A DNA stretch of 64,000 nucleotides, taken from contig NGZR01000007.1 of the NCBI GenBank assembly GCA_002197995.1, positions 1,756,399 to 1,820,398 of the forward strand, in the 5' to 3' direction. This document shows positions 42,102 to 52,736 of the stretch, one piece after another; position 1 is the stretch's first letter, and every line of letters begins with the position of its first letter. A program made the position numbers and the translations under genes. Source of the DNA: Gaeumannomyces sp. JS-464 (lineage: Eukaryota > Ascomycota > Sordariomycetes > Magnaporthales > Magnaporthaceae). The notes beneath the pieces are model-generated. The model was not told the origin of the DNA. It saw nothing but the letters and a program-made list of their open reading frames with translations, and did no database searches.

Positions 42102-43067
42102 CTAGTCCTGCCCATCCAGAATCAGTGCTCCGGGCACAGGGCCGGTCGCCCCGATGACGTCGCGAAAAAGACCGGTCAACCTAAGATGGGTAGCCAGGTC
42201 TTCGGCGTGCTTCTCATCCTTGGCTAGGAATATGCAAGTCGACCCAGACCCAGTCATGACACTGGACAGAGCCTCCGCCGCACGACCAGCTGCCAAAGCA
42301 GAAGCAATGTCGGATAGCAAGGAGATCGACGGGGCCTCAAGGTTGTTGCACATGAGCCCCGCCAGCTGCTCTGGAGTTCTGCGTCCCCAATCTGTGGTCA
42401 GACACGCCCCGAGGCGCCTATTGTACTCGTTGACGTCCTCAGCCTCACGCGCCAGCTCGTCGAACCTCATGAAGACGTCCTTCGTAGCGAGACCTGAGTG
42501 CGGGATTCCCAGGACCCAATACCAAGTAGAGTCTCCGATCGGGATGCTCTCCAACGGCTGCTTGTGCCCCTTGCCAAACGCCATCATGCCATGGATCAAG
42601 AAGGGGACGTCCTCCCCGATCTGGGCCCCAATTTTCATCAGTAACTCTTCCGAGAACCCTAGCTGCCACAGCGAGTTGCAGCCGACAAGGGCCGCGGCGG
42701 CGTCTGCGCTGCCTCCGCCGAGCCCGGCTTCGGCGGGGATGGACTTCCGCAGGTGGAAGCGAGCGCGAGCCTCGATCCCGGCTTCGGCCGCAAGCGCCTG
42801 GGCGGCTCTGAGGACGAGATTGCGGCCGTCTGTGGGAATCCCCTCTGCCCCCTCGCCGGCTATCGTCATGGACAGGCCGGGAGCGGCACTAGTGGGACCA
42901 ATATGCAGCTCGTCGTAGAGCGAAATCGCCTGGTAGACTGTGGTTATGTCGTGGTAGCCGTCGTCGCGGACCGGGCCGGCCTGGAGGTAGACGTTGACCT
43001 TTGCCGGGACTCGGACGACAATGTCCCCAGGGCCTCGCGCCCGGATTTCGCTCGATTTCGTTGCCAT
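42102..43067 (-). CDS. IspE-type GHMP kinase (4-diphosphocytidyl-2-C-methyl-D-erythritol kinase-like), 321 aa, bacterial origin
   Basis: Intact, intronless. In bacteria and plastids IspE phosphorylates CDP-methylerythritol with ATP in the MEP isoprenoid pathway. Motif 1 is RVPAKVNVYLQAG with catalytic Lys23; DDGYHDITTVYQAISLYDE is the IspE-specific segment. The ATP-binding GHMP loop is PAEAGLGGGSADAAAAL with Asp122. GEDVPFLIHG and the C-terminal MTGSGSTCIFLA complete the family pattern. It reads like an actinobacterial IspE along its whole length, and the catalytic Lys and Asp are kept. There is no signal or obvious transit peptide. Fungi make isoprenoids through mevalonate and lack this pathway, so the gene was probably acquired from bacteria. 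A clean frame amid damaged neighbours suggests selection. The in vivo substrate is unknown. Confidence 0.9.
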   Translation of the reverse strand: MATKSSEIRARGPGDIVVRVPAKVNVYLQAGPVRDDGYHDITTVYQAISLYDELHIGPTSAAPGLSMTIAGEGAEGIPTDGRNLVLRAAQALAAEAGIEARARFHLRKSIPAEAGLGGGSADAAAALVGCNSLWQLGFSEELLMKIGAQIGEDVPFLIHGMMAFGKGHKQPLESIPIGDSTWYWVLGIPHSGLATKDVFMRFDELAREAEDVNEYNRRLGACLTTDWGRRTPEQLAGLMCNNLEAPSISLLSDIASALAAGRAAEALSSVMTGSGSTCIFLAKDEKHAEDLATHLRLTGLFRDVIGATGPVPGALILDGQD

Positions 43068-43154
43068 GGTCTGCTCGCCCGAGGCGCCTCTACTGAGATG
43101 TAGGTCGCTGCGTAATTTTAGCTGAGTGGCGGTGAATTTGGAGGGCGGCTTTCT

Positions 43155-43412
43155 GCAGCCACCTGCAAGAAGAAGCGCACATTTGCGCCGAGTGCTTTAC
43201 GGCTGAAACCCAATAGCATAAACGAGGTTCACGTGTTTGCATTTCGGCCGGGAATCAGTCGATTTCTCAGCCTGTAACAAGCCTTGCGGCAGCCACCTCC
43301 TGCAAGAGGAGATGCATGTTTTGTGTCGGCGTGCTTCGCGATTGCAATCTATTGGCAAATGACAGCGAAAAATTTCACACATCTGCACTTCGGCCAGGAG
43401 TCAGTCGATTAT
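43155..43412. repeat. diverged direct repeat, period about 134-146 bp
   Basis: Two copies start at 43155 and 43289. They share GCAGCCACC..TGCAAGA at the left and TTCGGCC(A/G)GGA(A/G)TCAGTCGATT at 43243 and 43389. They lie in the 556-bp region between the divergent IspE-type gene and the orphan membrane-protein gene, so they could hold regulatory sites. Confidence 0.7.
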
Positions 43413-43623
43413 CGTCAGCTGAGAAGCGTTCCGGTAGGTAGCCTTGCCACAAATTCCCAGTACTCGTACCATTCCCCTAACTCGGGTTGATAAGGCCGGG
43501 GGTGGCACTCGCCTGAAGCAGCCTCTCCTCTGCGCTCCGCACATTGGGAGAAAAGACCCAGAATCATCGTGTTACTCTTTACCTGGATACTATCTGAGCC
43601 GACTCAAGAAAAGGGTGGTCAGC

Positions 43624-45249
43624 ATGGATACCGGGACGGCTATAGCCACGGCGTCCATGGCGATCGCTATCCTAGCCTTGTTCGCCGCTATCGTGCAGGT
43701 GAACATCCAACAATCCATAGAGGCGAGAAGAAAGGGCAAGACGGACAAACTGGCGATCGGAGCCTGGGCCATTACATGGCCGCAATCGAGGGGTATAGCC
43801 TTCGAGGTCCTCGACTTCTTCCGCATCCGTTCGCCCTTTGGGGATCCAATGGTTCTCACGGTGCCCTTCATCACGGTTGGTGCGCTGGAAGATTGCCTTC
43901 GCCGCGAGGCGACGGGGGAAGGGCGTGGGACCCTCGACCGCCGCATGAGGGACCGGCTTGTCGAATCGGCGACGCAATCCATCGCCACGGGGGGAGGCCG
44001 CTTTACGGGGCGCATGTACGCCGTTCGCGGGACGACGCGAAAGCGGTCCGAGGCTTGCTGGTCCGACGCGATGGACATGTGCGGCATAACCCGTAAATAC
44101 TGGCCTCTCCTGACGGGAGCCAGCGCTCTGGCCTGCGACGGCGCGATCCGACCCGCCAACGCGGTGACCAACCTGCACTCGCTGTGGGGATTCGCCCGAG
44201 CGATGGGCCTGCGGAACATCGAGATCAGCGGGACGCGAATCACCATGACCAATGGCGGCGCCTCCATCTACCTGGATCAGTATGCCGGCGTCGATCGACC
44301 CACCCGGTTAGCCCACTTCAGCGGCTCGCCAAACGGCCGGTACCACATCCTCGAGGAGATGTCGCAGCAGACAGCCCAGTCCATCTACGCCGATGCTGTG
44401 TGGAGCAGTGGCTGTGTCCCTTCTCCAGCCCGGCTCGAGCTCGACTTTGTCGGGGGAACGCCTGATGGCGGTTCAAGCTCACGACATATAGCGTGGCCTC
44501 GGCGACTCAGGCCTCCCGTCCTTGTTCCCAACGATGAGAATGACGAGGCAAAATTCGCCTCTTGGGCGGAAGAACTTGTTCGCACCGATGCCGCCCTGCA
44601 AGGACAGTTGGGCGCCGGGCGGGTTTCCTTCTTTCGACTGCTCCGAGACCGCGAGCCTTGCTTGGTGTCGTGTATCCGGACCTTCCCCAGGAACGAACTC
44701 TCCAAGGAGCAGAACGCCGCATGTGCTGCAGCTCTCCTCTGGTGCATCAGACACTGGTGGCGCGATCCCTACCAGACACTGCGGCGAAAGGGTCCCAACG
44801 GCACCACCGTTGTTGCGGATCGCCCAGAACTCCCTTTGCCGGACACCTCCCACATCAGCTCTGAATTCGTCACCGGGGCCTCGCAAGCAATGGCCTGGTG
44901 TCAGACGGTCAAGACCTGCACAAGGATTCCTGTGGACGCCGATGCCTGGACTGCTTGCATTGGATTTGCGGAAGCCGGCGCAGGCACTGGCGGCATGGGG
45001 CCACATCCGCCGCTCCCGTACGGGCAGCACATGTCGTTGCTCAAGATCCTCCAGGGCTGGAAGCTCCACGTGTTTAGCACAAAGATCCGGCGCACAGGGC
45101 TGCCAAAGAGCATGCCGGACCCCGCGAACCAGGCCGTCGCTGCCTGTGAGCTCCTGCTCATAACCATGGCTACCCTGGCGATCTGTTCAGACGCGTCTCA
45201 GATGGGATCAAGCGAAGTTGCCAAGGCGCTAGAGATCGAACTCGGCTAA
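43624..45249 (+). CDS. membrane-anchored orphan protein, 541 aa
   Basis: Intact and intronless. The ATG at 43624 gives MDTGTAIATASMAIAILALFAAIV, a single N-terminal membrane helix likely to act as a signal anchor; upstream in-frame codons are less protein-like. The rest is soluble, Trp- and Cys-containing, with no catalytic motif I recognise (for example EVLDFFRIRSPFGDP, NLHSLWGFARAMGLRNIEIS and SCIRTFPRNELSKEQNAACA). It is not one of the standard HET, NACHT or kinase families. It diverges from the IspE-type gene across the repeat-bearing intergenic region. Function unknown. Confidence 0.65.
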   Translation: MDTGTAIATASMAIAILALFAAIVQVNIQQSIEARRKGKTDKLAIGAWAITWPQSRGIAFEVLDFFRIRSPFGDPMVLTVPFITVGALEDCLRREATGEGRGTLDRRMRDRLVESATQSIATGGGRFTGRMYAVRGTTRKRSEACWSDAMDMCGITRKYWPLLTGASALACDGAIRPANAVTNLHSLWGFARAMGLRNIEISGTRITMTNGGASIYLDQYAGVDRPTRLAHFSGSPNGRYHILEEMSQQTAQSIYADAVWSSGCVPSPARLELDFVGGTPDGGSSSRHIAWPRRLRPPVLVPNDENDEAKFASWAEELVRTDAALQGQLGAGRVSFFRLLRDREPCLVSCIRTFPRNELSKEQNAACAAALLWCIRHWWRDPYQTLRRKGPNGTTVVADRPELPLPDTSHISSEFVTGASQAMAWCQTVKTCTRIPVDADAWTACIGFAEAGAGTGGMGPHPPLPYGQHMSLLKILQGWKLHVFSTKIRRTGLPKSMPDPANQAVAACELLLITMATLAICSDASQMGSSEVAKALEIELG

Positions 45250-47058
45250 CCATGGACACCCTGAACATAGCGCTGGGGTGAAGGGCACCTGAGCTCAACT
45301 TCTAGGCAACTGGAGACGGACTAACACCATCTACGGAACCTTTGGTATACCTGGCCGTGGAGGTCACCGGGACGCCGAGCCATTCAGCGGAGATGGACCA
45401 CATGCGCGAGCCGGGTACGATTCTAGTGGAGGTCGTCATCAAGAAGATAAAGTCACGTCTGAGTGGGCGTTGCAACGGTGGACGCCGAGAACGAGGGGTT
45501 TCGGTGCGGCAGGGGGAGCTTTTCATCAACCTCGCCGACCCTATTAGCGCCATCATCTTCAACATCCCCGCCCGCATGCACATGGAGCGCTTCGATCTTG
45601 AAACGTGGCTCAACACGCGGCCGCTCAAGTCGACCCCCGTGCCACCACAGGGCCGCCTGCGGGCGCGAGTCGCCGGAGCCGTTGTCGGTCGACAAGTGGA
45701 AGCGCCTCACCCGCCGGGGACACGCGGCCGCGCAACCTCCGCATTGACGGCTTCCTGCAGAGCGTGCGCGAGATGCTGGAGGCGCAGAGCAGGCTGGGCG
45801 CCAAGTCGCTGCTCGTCGCGATAGAAAGAAGAAAAGATAATAAAACTGGTGTAAGCCGCGAGAAAGACGGAACCACGGTCAAACAGGATAGCTTTTACTT
45901 TACCCTGGGGGATTGTGTCGAGAAAATTTGTTGGGCGCTTTTGCAGATCATCGCCTACCACAACTACATCAACACGCGGGCGGGCCTCGCATTCCGGATC
46001 AAACAATCCCGTCCTCGTCGCCTCGAGGGTCTAAGTAAGTGGAAGCGCCGACAGCAGGTTGATTGTGGTATTTTCCTAATATCACGGTTGAACTGCGCAG
46101 TTTCATGCATGTTGTTATCATATCTCCCATGATCTGTCTCAAAGTAGCCACGGTGCAGGCCACCAGCGGACCGAGTGCATCCAGTACTCCAGCCCACACC
46201 CCGGCCTTCTTCGGCGCGGTTTGGAGAGCTGTTCCGGCCCTAAAACACCAGCGACAGCGCCAGCTTGGCACTGCCAAGTCCCTCTGCGGTGGCGTCTGGA
46301 GGGCGACAACCCCAGAGTATTCCTGAACGCGCACAGCGTTGTTGTTGTGCCTTTATACATCGCGTCGGCTTCAGTTCCGAAGTCGAATCGGAGATTGACA
46401 CACCAGGACCTTCATATCTGGGCAAAGGAAAATGGGGGAGACTGTCCCGCGACTCTGGCTGACCAGGCTGGAAGAGCAAGCTACCGGCATCCAAAACCCC
46501 GCGGCTCCTAGGCCAGCCAGAACGCTCCGGCGTGCAAAAAGGCCACCGTTGAAAGATTCTTGAGGACAGAGCTAGGACTGCGCAAACCCAGCTACAGGAG
46601 GGGATACATTAGTCTAATTACGAATCCAGATGTGCTTCTGCTTCCTGCTCCCATGGTGTCCAACGAGAGGCCTGAGAGAACGCGAAAACAGTGCTGTCGT
46701 AGTCACATGCAGAAGCCCGACAGATGCTGATGCAAAGGAAGGATGGGATCAAATAGACGTAATGAGGCTAATCACTGCGTTGGCTTAGGGCAAACACAGC
46801 ATTTAAGCCGCAACCACCCGCGCCTCTCACTGCACGCGCCTTCCCCGCATTGAATGATCCAGCGCAGGCTAAGCAAAGCTCGAGCACGATCAGAGAAGTC
46901 GTGTGCAGCGAGGTCATCGGGCACCTGTGCCTGCCTCCCCGCCTCGTGTTGCTCATTTTTTTTCACCTTGCCCAAGCAAAGGAGGTTTTGTCTCTAACTT
47001 TCCTCCTCCGTCTCGCGACCTCAGCAATCACGTAGCAGCCATCGGCCCATCGCCAACC
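45250..47058. other. gene-poor region with possible decayed coding segment
   Basis: At about 45,340-45,640 a plus frame reads EVTGTPSHSAEMDHMREPG and LFINLADPISAIIFNIPARM; at about 45,740-46,040 another reads NLRIDGFLQSVREMLEAQSR and FTLGDCVEKICWALLQIIAY. Both look protein-like, change frame and match nothing I know, so a broken gene is possible. The remainder shows no gene. Confidence 0.3.
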
Positions 47059-48701
47059 ATGGAGACAGCTTCAGCCTGGCGCCTCGGGGCTGCGCTGTCT
47101 GCCCGTCGAGCAGCGGCTTGCTCCGCTGCGGCGGCTGCCTGATCGTTCATTACTGCAGCAAGGAGCACCAGTGGACCACAGACAGGACCATAAGGCATCC
47201 TGCGCCGCCATCAAGAGGACTCGCGAGGCGCTCCAGCGCGAGGAGACCAAGCTCGCGCTAACCCCGTGACGTGCTCACGCCGCCAGACGTCTTCGACACC
47301 TCAGTCGGTCATTTCTGGGGATTCTCGAAACCAGAGACTACATGAGGGCCCGCTTTGCCGCCGTCGACGCTCTGCTCAAGATCAACAATGTCGACGCGGT
47401 CAGGGCTCGCTTGGCCACCTCACCGATATGCTTCATCTCTGCCGCCCGACAATCTCGGTGTGCGAGATATGTCCCTTTCCTGATGCTGCGTCTCGGCCAG
47501 GAGCAAGAATGCTACGACTTTCTCAAGTGTGGCCACTCCGCCAGCGACCCGAAACTACGCCTGGGCGACACCAGCGCGCCGTACCTCAACGTCCGCAACG
47601 CAGACCCCTTCGAGACATCGACATCTTCTGCGAGAGTTAGGCCTGGCACACACCGTCGCAATCACCCTTCTCAAACCGTCCTTCCTCACCTTTGCACATA
47701 CGAATCTGAGCTCCCGTTTGAGGACGGCATCCCGGATCCCTCCGAGCTGCTCCGCCCAGTCGGGGGAGCTTGTGCAGCCAAGGTGCAGAGCATGGCCACC
47801 TTCGAATCCCATCTACGATCAAGTCCTTGGCGGTCAATATGGTAAACTGTGCAATGTGGTCCACGAGAAAACCCACATTCTGGACCGCCTGCGCGACGCG
47901 AGATGAGGTTACCTCCCTGGTCATACAGCCCGGATCTCCTGAGGCAGCTGGATTCTATCAGTCAGCCGCGCATGGGATGAGTCGGATGATGCCGACGCGA
48001 CGATCGATACCGAAACTTGCAAATTCGCCACTGTCTATCGTGGCCCGCCCGACATCGGTGGCTCCCTCGAAACCAGCGCATCTGGAAGCGCCAGGGGTTC
48101 ACGCCAGATACTCATGCTCTGCCTCGAGAAGGAGCGCCATCATGAGGGGCTCTTTGACGATGTTCACCAGGGCCTGATCTCTCGCCTCACCTCCAAGACC
48201 TCGGTGCAACGTGAGATATCGACCGAGGGCGCCCTGGCGAAGCTCAGTCAGAGCCCGTCCCCGTCTATCATTCTGGTCGCCGATGCAGCCATTGCCCGAC
48301 AGGCAAAGGTCTGGGAGCGCATCATCGATCGGCTCCGTGCCGGAGCCACAGTCATTCTTGGGGGATTGTTCAGCACCATGGTTAGGCCGGCCGAACTTGA
48401 CCGCATGTTTGCAAGGGTTGGTCTGCCCTGGAAGCACAGCACCTATGTCCGGGAGACGGTAAAGCTGCGCAACAACGTCATGGACAGCGCCGTCACAGCC
48501 AAGCTCCCTTCCGAGTACAGCCAAAAGGCGGTTTTCCTCCAAAATGTCGGGAAGTCTGCGCGCTTGTACGTTAGTGATAACAAAGCTACTGATGTTGCTA
48601 TCGCCTTCGAGAAGGTCGAGAAGGGAAGGCTGGGTTACGTTGGTGATGTGAATGGAGAGGAGGAATCTGAGGCGGTTGTTATGGCTATGTGTGGCCTTTG
48701 A
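47059..48701 (+). pseudogene. MYND zinc-finger gene, multiply frameshifted
   Basis: From the ATG at 47059 a one-base shift leads into a MYND finger: CAVC, LLRCGGCLIVHYCSKEHQ, then after another shift HKASCAAIKRTREALQREE. Next come YMRARFAAVDALLKIN, LRLGQEQECYDFLK and other blocks known in fungal MYND-finger proteins, spread over three frames to about 47,900. From about 47,980 to 48,701 one frame is open and contains ILMLCLEKERHHEGLF, SIILVADAAIARQAKVWERI and the end KGRLGYVGDVNGEEESEA then MAMCGL, the usual C-terminal domain in these proteins. At least four single-base shifts are needed. MYND fingers mediate protein binding; nothing more specific can be said. Confidence 0.6.
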
Positions 48702-50140
48702 ACTGTCAGCTTGTCCTTGGTACACCGCTCATTTGTCTCCTGAGGGTCACACCTGCCATTAGCAACAAAGAATCTCCCATGTTTGCTAGTTTGCTAGTAG
48801 CCCAGTCTCTAACTAGGAAAGTTCTCTAGCTCCTGGTCTGTCATGGGGCCAAGACCTGTCTTGTGGATAGGATGCTGTGTTTTGAACCTTAAAATAAAAT
48901 AAAAATAAGGATTCCTTTATACTGTTCCATATTTTATTCTAGCATATTTAACCTAGTTTTCGAATTCTATTCTCTCAGATCTTACTTCCAATTAGCATCA
49001 ACGGTCTCCCGATCTCCGAACAGGGTGCCCTGGTACTTCTTGAGCACGTCGGGCGAGGATCTGAAGTCGCCGTTCAGGAGGATCCGGTCAATAGATAGGT
49101 GATCGGGAGCCAGGCCGCTTACCAACGCTGGGCCAGAAGTGCCGTCAGGGTTCCCGCCCGATATCCTGAGGTCCTCGGCCATCAAGTCTAGCTGCCACCT
49201 GATGGATCTTCGGCCATCCCGACTCATCCACTGCTTCCGGGCTTTAGCACCGCGCACTTTGCACCTGATAATTTGCATACGGGGCATTGCTACGGCGGAT
49301 AGACTATGGGAAGGCTGAAGTTCAGGTTGTGCGGCTTACAGGTGGTGCCGAAATCAATGGAAACGACGGTCCGGCACTGGCCGCCCTCGAGCGCCGCCGC
49401 CGGCGGCATGGTGGACAGGGAGCCGGATGGCCAACGCTGGTGCGGGATTTACGTCTAGGAGAGTGGGGATCGGCCGGGCAATGGCCCTACCCCAGCACCT
49501 CACCTTCCAAGTATCTACCTAGGTAGGGGCCTACATGCCTCAGCACAGATGGTCTCTGTCCACCGTGTTCTGTGAGGCCGGGTCGGTGATTTATGATCAA
49601 GGCCACCGGGTTAGCCCTCCCGCCGGCCGGCTGCGTGCGGATCCGCGGCCTGAAGGGGCCCGACTTCATTTCGCACGGCCGCCACAAGCTAGCGTCCCCT
49701 GCCGCTTTGGTCCTGGGCAGGGCAATGGAACGCGGCGAGGCATAGAGGACTGAGGGGCTCCCATTCCAGCTGCCCGGATGCCACCGAAAACAGACCAATA
49801 GCAGCTGACGCTCACCCGGCTGGGCGTTAGCGTCTGTTGTGGCCAGGCGATTCTGCAGATTTCTATTTGCAACTTGCCCTACGTCAGGGATGAGAAAGAC
49901 CCGGAACAGGGACTGGCCGTTTGCGTCGGGCAGACGGCAAACGTCCTCCCTCGCGCTTCATCCCTTCTCCCCACCTTCCCTCGTTCCCTTCTCCCCCAAT
50001 TCCCCACGCCTTGCGTCTTCCTCACAGTCGCTTTGCGTTACGCCTTTCTTCGTGTAACCAAGCAACTGCATCTCGTTGTCGCCCTTCTCCTTTCCGGAAC
50101 CCATGCCTCTGTCGCGGGCTTCCCTCCTCCGCGACCTACC
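48702..50140. other. gene-free stretch, about 1.4 kb
   Basis: Includes an AT-rich patch at 48,890-48,960 with ATAAAATAAAAATAA. The pyrimidine-rich stretch near 49,945-50,010 fits a leader for the gene that starts at 50141. No supported gene. Confidence 0.45.
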
Positions 50141-51285
50141 ATGTCTCTCTCCGCCGGGGCCATGGCTGGCGCCGCCGTTGGCTTTGCAGCTTGCGGCGCC
50201 CTCGTCACCGGAATCATTGCCTTCGTCATCTGCCGTCCTCGGCCAACCAAACGGGGGCTCCTCCACGACGAGCCGCAAGCCACTGTCCCCGTCAACAAGC
50301 CAGAACTCAGGCACCCGGCTGCCCGGTACATGGCAGAGGTCCTCGCCCAGCCCTGCCAAGACCTCGAGAGCCCGGCCCAAACCCTACGCTGCGCGGTCGA
50401 GGAGATGGTGACGGCGTGCTGCACCACGCATCACACGGGGGACTCGATTGACAGCTCCGCAATAGTTGCCGCAGCAGGCGACGGCGAGGACTGGGACGAG
50501 CTACTCAACCACCCGATCGGGCGTCTGTGGGGTCTGCAGGCCATGGTCATGCGCGTCATCGCCCGCTGGATGGACCCCAAAGGCGACCCGGACCACACTC
50601 TGCTCCCACCTGACCTCCTTCGCCTCTACCAGACCAGCATCTCCAAGCCCGGAAAGGAGCCGGGCCTCCGGGCCACCCAGAACACATGGCTCATGATCAC
50701 CTTGAACATCATATGTGAGGCCACACCGCGGTTCGGGCTGGGGCGCCCTCGCGCAACTAGCTTCGCCGACGACGACCCCAGGCTTCCCAACGTGGTCAAG
50801 CTCGAGGAACTGCTCTCCCGGCTGCTCGAGCCCTTCGGCCCCGCGCGGAAGAGCTGTCGGACATCCCCGAGGACCAGAGGAAGTGGTGGGAGGGCGTACG
50901 CTCCGAGGAAGGCCGCGAAACCCTCCGTGCCACCGTCGCGGCCGCTGCGAGGCTCGCCCTGTTGTCATTTGCCGCCAGCGACAAGATCAAGGAGCTTCGC
51001 TTCCCGCCCGGCCCGCCTTCGTCCGCCGCCGACCGCCGCGTCATGACCTTCCCCGCCATTGGGTACCATGTCGGCGCCGCCCCAGGCGCGGACGAGACCG
51101 CCGGCGCTCCCGGGACAGGAGCCGCTGTGGAATGGCGTGAGATTACGCGGCCCACGTTCTCGCTTCAAGACTTGTCGGGGCTCTACTACGCCAGCCCGTC
51201 GGACGAGGCCAGCGTGATCAGAAACCCGTGGTTGCCGCCGGAGGAGCAGTCGGCCGATCAGAGCCCTGCTGCCGGGAATGCCTAG
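50141..51285 (+). CDS. single-pass membrane protein of unknown function, one frameshift
   Basis: The ATG at 50141 begins MSLSAGAMAGAAVGFAACGA followed by a hydrophobic helix (GIIAFVICRPR), a type-III-like membrane anchor with a cytosolic body. The body contains helical segments such as HPIGRLWGLQAMVMRVIARW and NTWLMITLNIICEATPRFG, which look like a compact globular domain. A one-base shift near 50,847 moves the frame. Downstream the reading LSDIPEDQRKWWEGVRSEEG continues smoothly into SFAASDKIKELRFPPGPPS and stops at 51283-51285. No family recognised. The leader is pyrimidine-rich. Confidence 0.55.
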
Positions 51286-51887
51286 GCCGAGCATGCAACG
51301 GACGAGAAGGCGTGGCCGCACTCTGCAGCGGGCAGGCCTTGGTTAATAAGCCCTCCCGCAGCTCTGTGACGCGAGCAGCAAGTACCCAGGGATATTGTCT
51401 GCGAAGAAGCAACCGCGAAAACCTTCTCAAGGACCAGTGCAAAATCGGGCCGTTTTACTGATACGGCGTCTTCCCTCCTTTCTACCCCCTCCCTCCCCTC
51501 CTTCCCTCCTTCCCCCCTCTCTCTCTCTCCTCTTTTTCTCCCCTTCTTTCTCCCCTTCGTTCTCCCCTTCTTTCTCCCCTTCTTTCTCCCCTTCTTTCTC
51601 CCCTTCTTTCTCCCCTTTCTCCGGCAATCTTTCTATAAGTTTTTTGCAGCAGTTTTCTTTTCTTCTTCGGCAATCTCTCTGGCAACCTCCTTGTGAGTCT
51701 TCGCTGTTCGCAGTGCTCTTCAAGCAGGATACCGCTATAGCTATCAACCCCATACTAAAGCTGTTCGTTCTATATGACCTGCACCAAACGGTTTGAATCT
51801 GTTGGCTTGATCGTAAAGCGATTTGGTTGCTCCCGTCAAATCTTTGTGCACCCAAACTCCCAAGGGAAGTGGTGCTGGTGACACGCC
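51286..51887. other. intergenic, contains the CT minisatellite
   Basis: No gene recognised. Beyond the minisatellite at 51,538-51,622 the sequence becomes AT-richer towards the possible transposable element. Confidence 0.5.
51538..51622 (+). repeat. 12-bp minisatellite CTCCCCTTCTTT, about 7 copies
   Basis: Tandem copies of CTCCCCTTCTTT, nearly identical (one copy has G for T), in a wholly pyrimidine stretch. The preceding 60 bp are also pyrimidine-only. Confidence 0.85.
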
Positions 51888-52357
51888 GACACTTAGGGCC
51901 TATCCTAGACTATCGGTTTTTTTTTTTTTTGACACCCCTGCCGGTTTTTTGGCTTCAAATAAGCTTATTTCTCGACGTGGAGACAACGCCCGGGGTAGCC
52001 CTGTGCCCATTCATGTATATTTGGGCCTGATTTTCGGTGGGTTCACTTTCTGGCGGATCCAGAGGGTCCCTGGGGCCGGCGGTAGGCTCGTTCGAGAGCC
52101 CAAAAGCCAGAGATTCTCGTAGTATATAAGGGGAGCCTCTGGCAGTTCCGATTCAAGTACAAAAAAGGTATCACAAAGGCTAATCTACCTACCAACCCTA
52201 CTTCCAGTACCATGCTTCGTTAACTGTCCCTCCGCCTCCGTTAAAGGGCCCGGCAAAGTGGGTGGCGACAAGGATATGCATATAAAAAAGGAAAAGATAA
52301 CGGACCTTCCGCTGGAACAAGGCCCGGGAGGTGCGAAGGGAAATAGCCACTGGATAA

Positions 52358-52388
<31 letters not shown>

Positions 52389-52733
52389 GGAGTTAAACGG
52401 TATATTTAATGTTCCCAACGGATAGAAATTGCGGTTAGAATCGACGAGTTGTTTACCCCTACTGCCTCGACTTGACCCGGATCCCCTTCCCCCTATATCC
52501 GGCGGCCGGCCTTGAGCCGGATCAAGGGTCACACGTGGCTTACAAGGGCTGCATCTACGCGACTCGTTGCCCTGGTCAAAAAGCTACTTCTAGCGGGTCT
52601 GGAGCTATATTTATTAGGCTATTACAAGGGCCAGAGAGCCCCTGGCACGGACCTAGAAACTGGTTTTCAAGCGGTTTTTTAAAATAGTATGGAAAAACCA
52701 AAAACCCCAATTTACTCTAGGACAGGCCCCTAG
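51888..52733. mobile_element. possible non-autonomous DNA element (MITE-like) with imperfect terminal inverted repeats
   Basis: CACTTAGGGCCTATCCTAG at the left end is the imperfect inverse of CTAGGACAGGCCCCTAGTG at the right end (16 of 19 positions). The next bases are also partly inverted (ACTAT/AGTAA, then T-rich). The interval is about 0.85 kb, AT-richer than its surroundings, holds 14-T and 28-A runs and encodes no transposase. I see no convincing target-site duplication, so the superfamily is unassigned. The right end lies 3-4 bp from the stop codon of the regulator at 52737. Confidence 0.4.
52361..52388 (+). repeat. poly-A tract (28 A)
   Basis: An uninterrupted run of 28 A inside the possible transposable element. 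Confidence 0.9.
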
Positions 52734-52736
52734 TGA

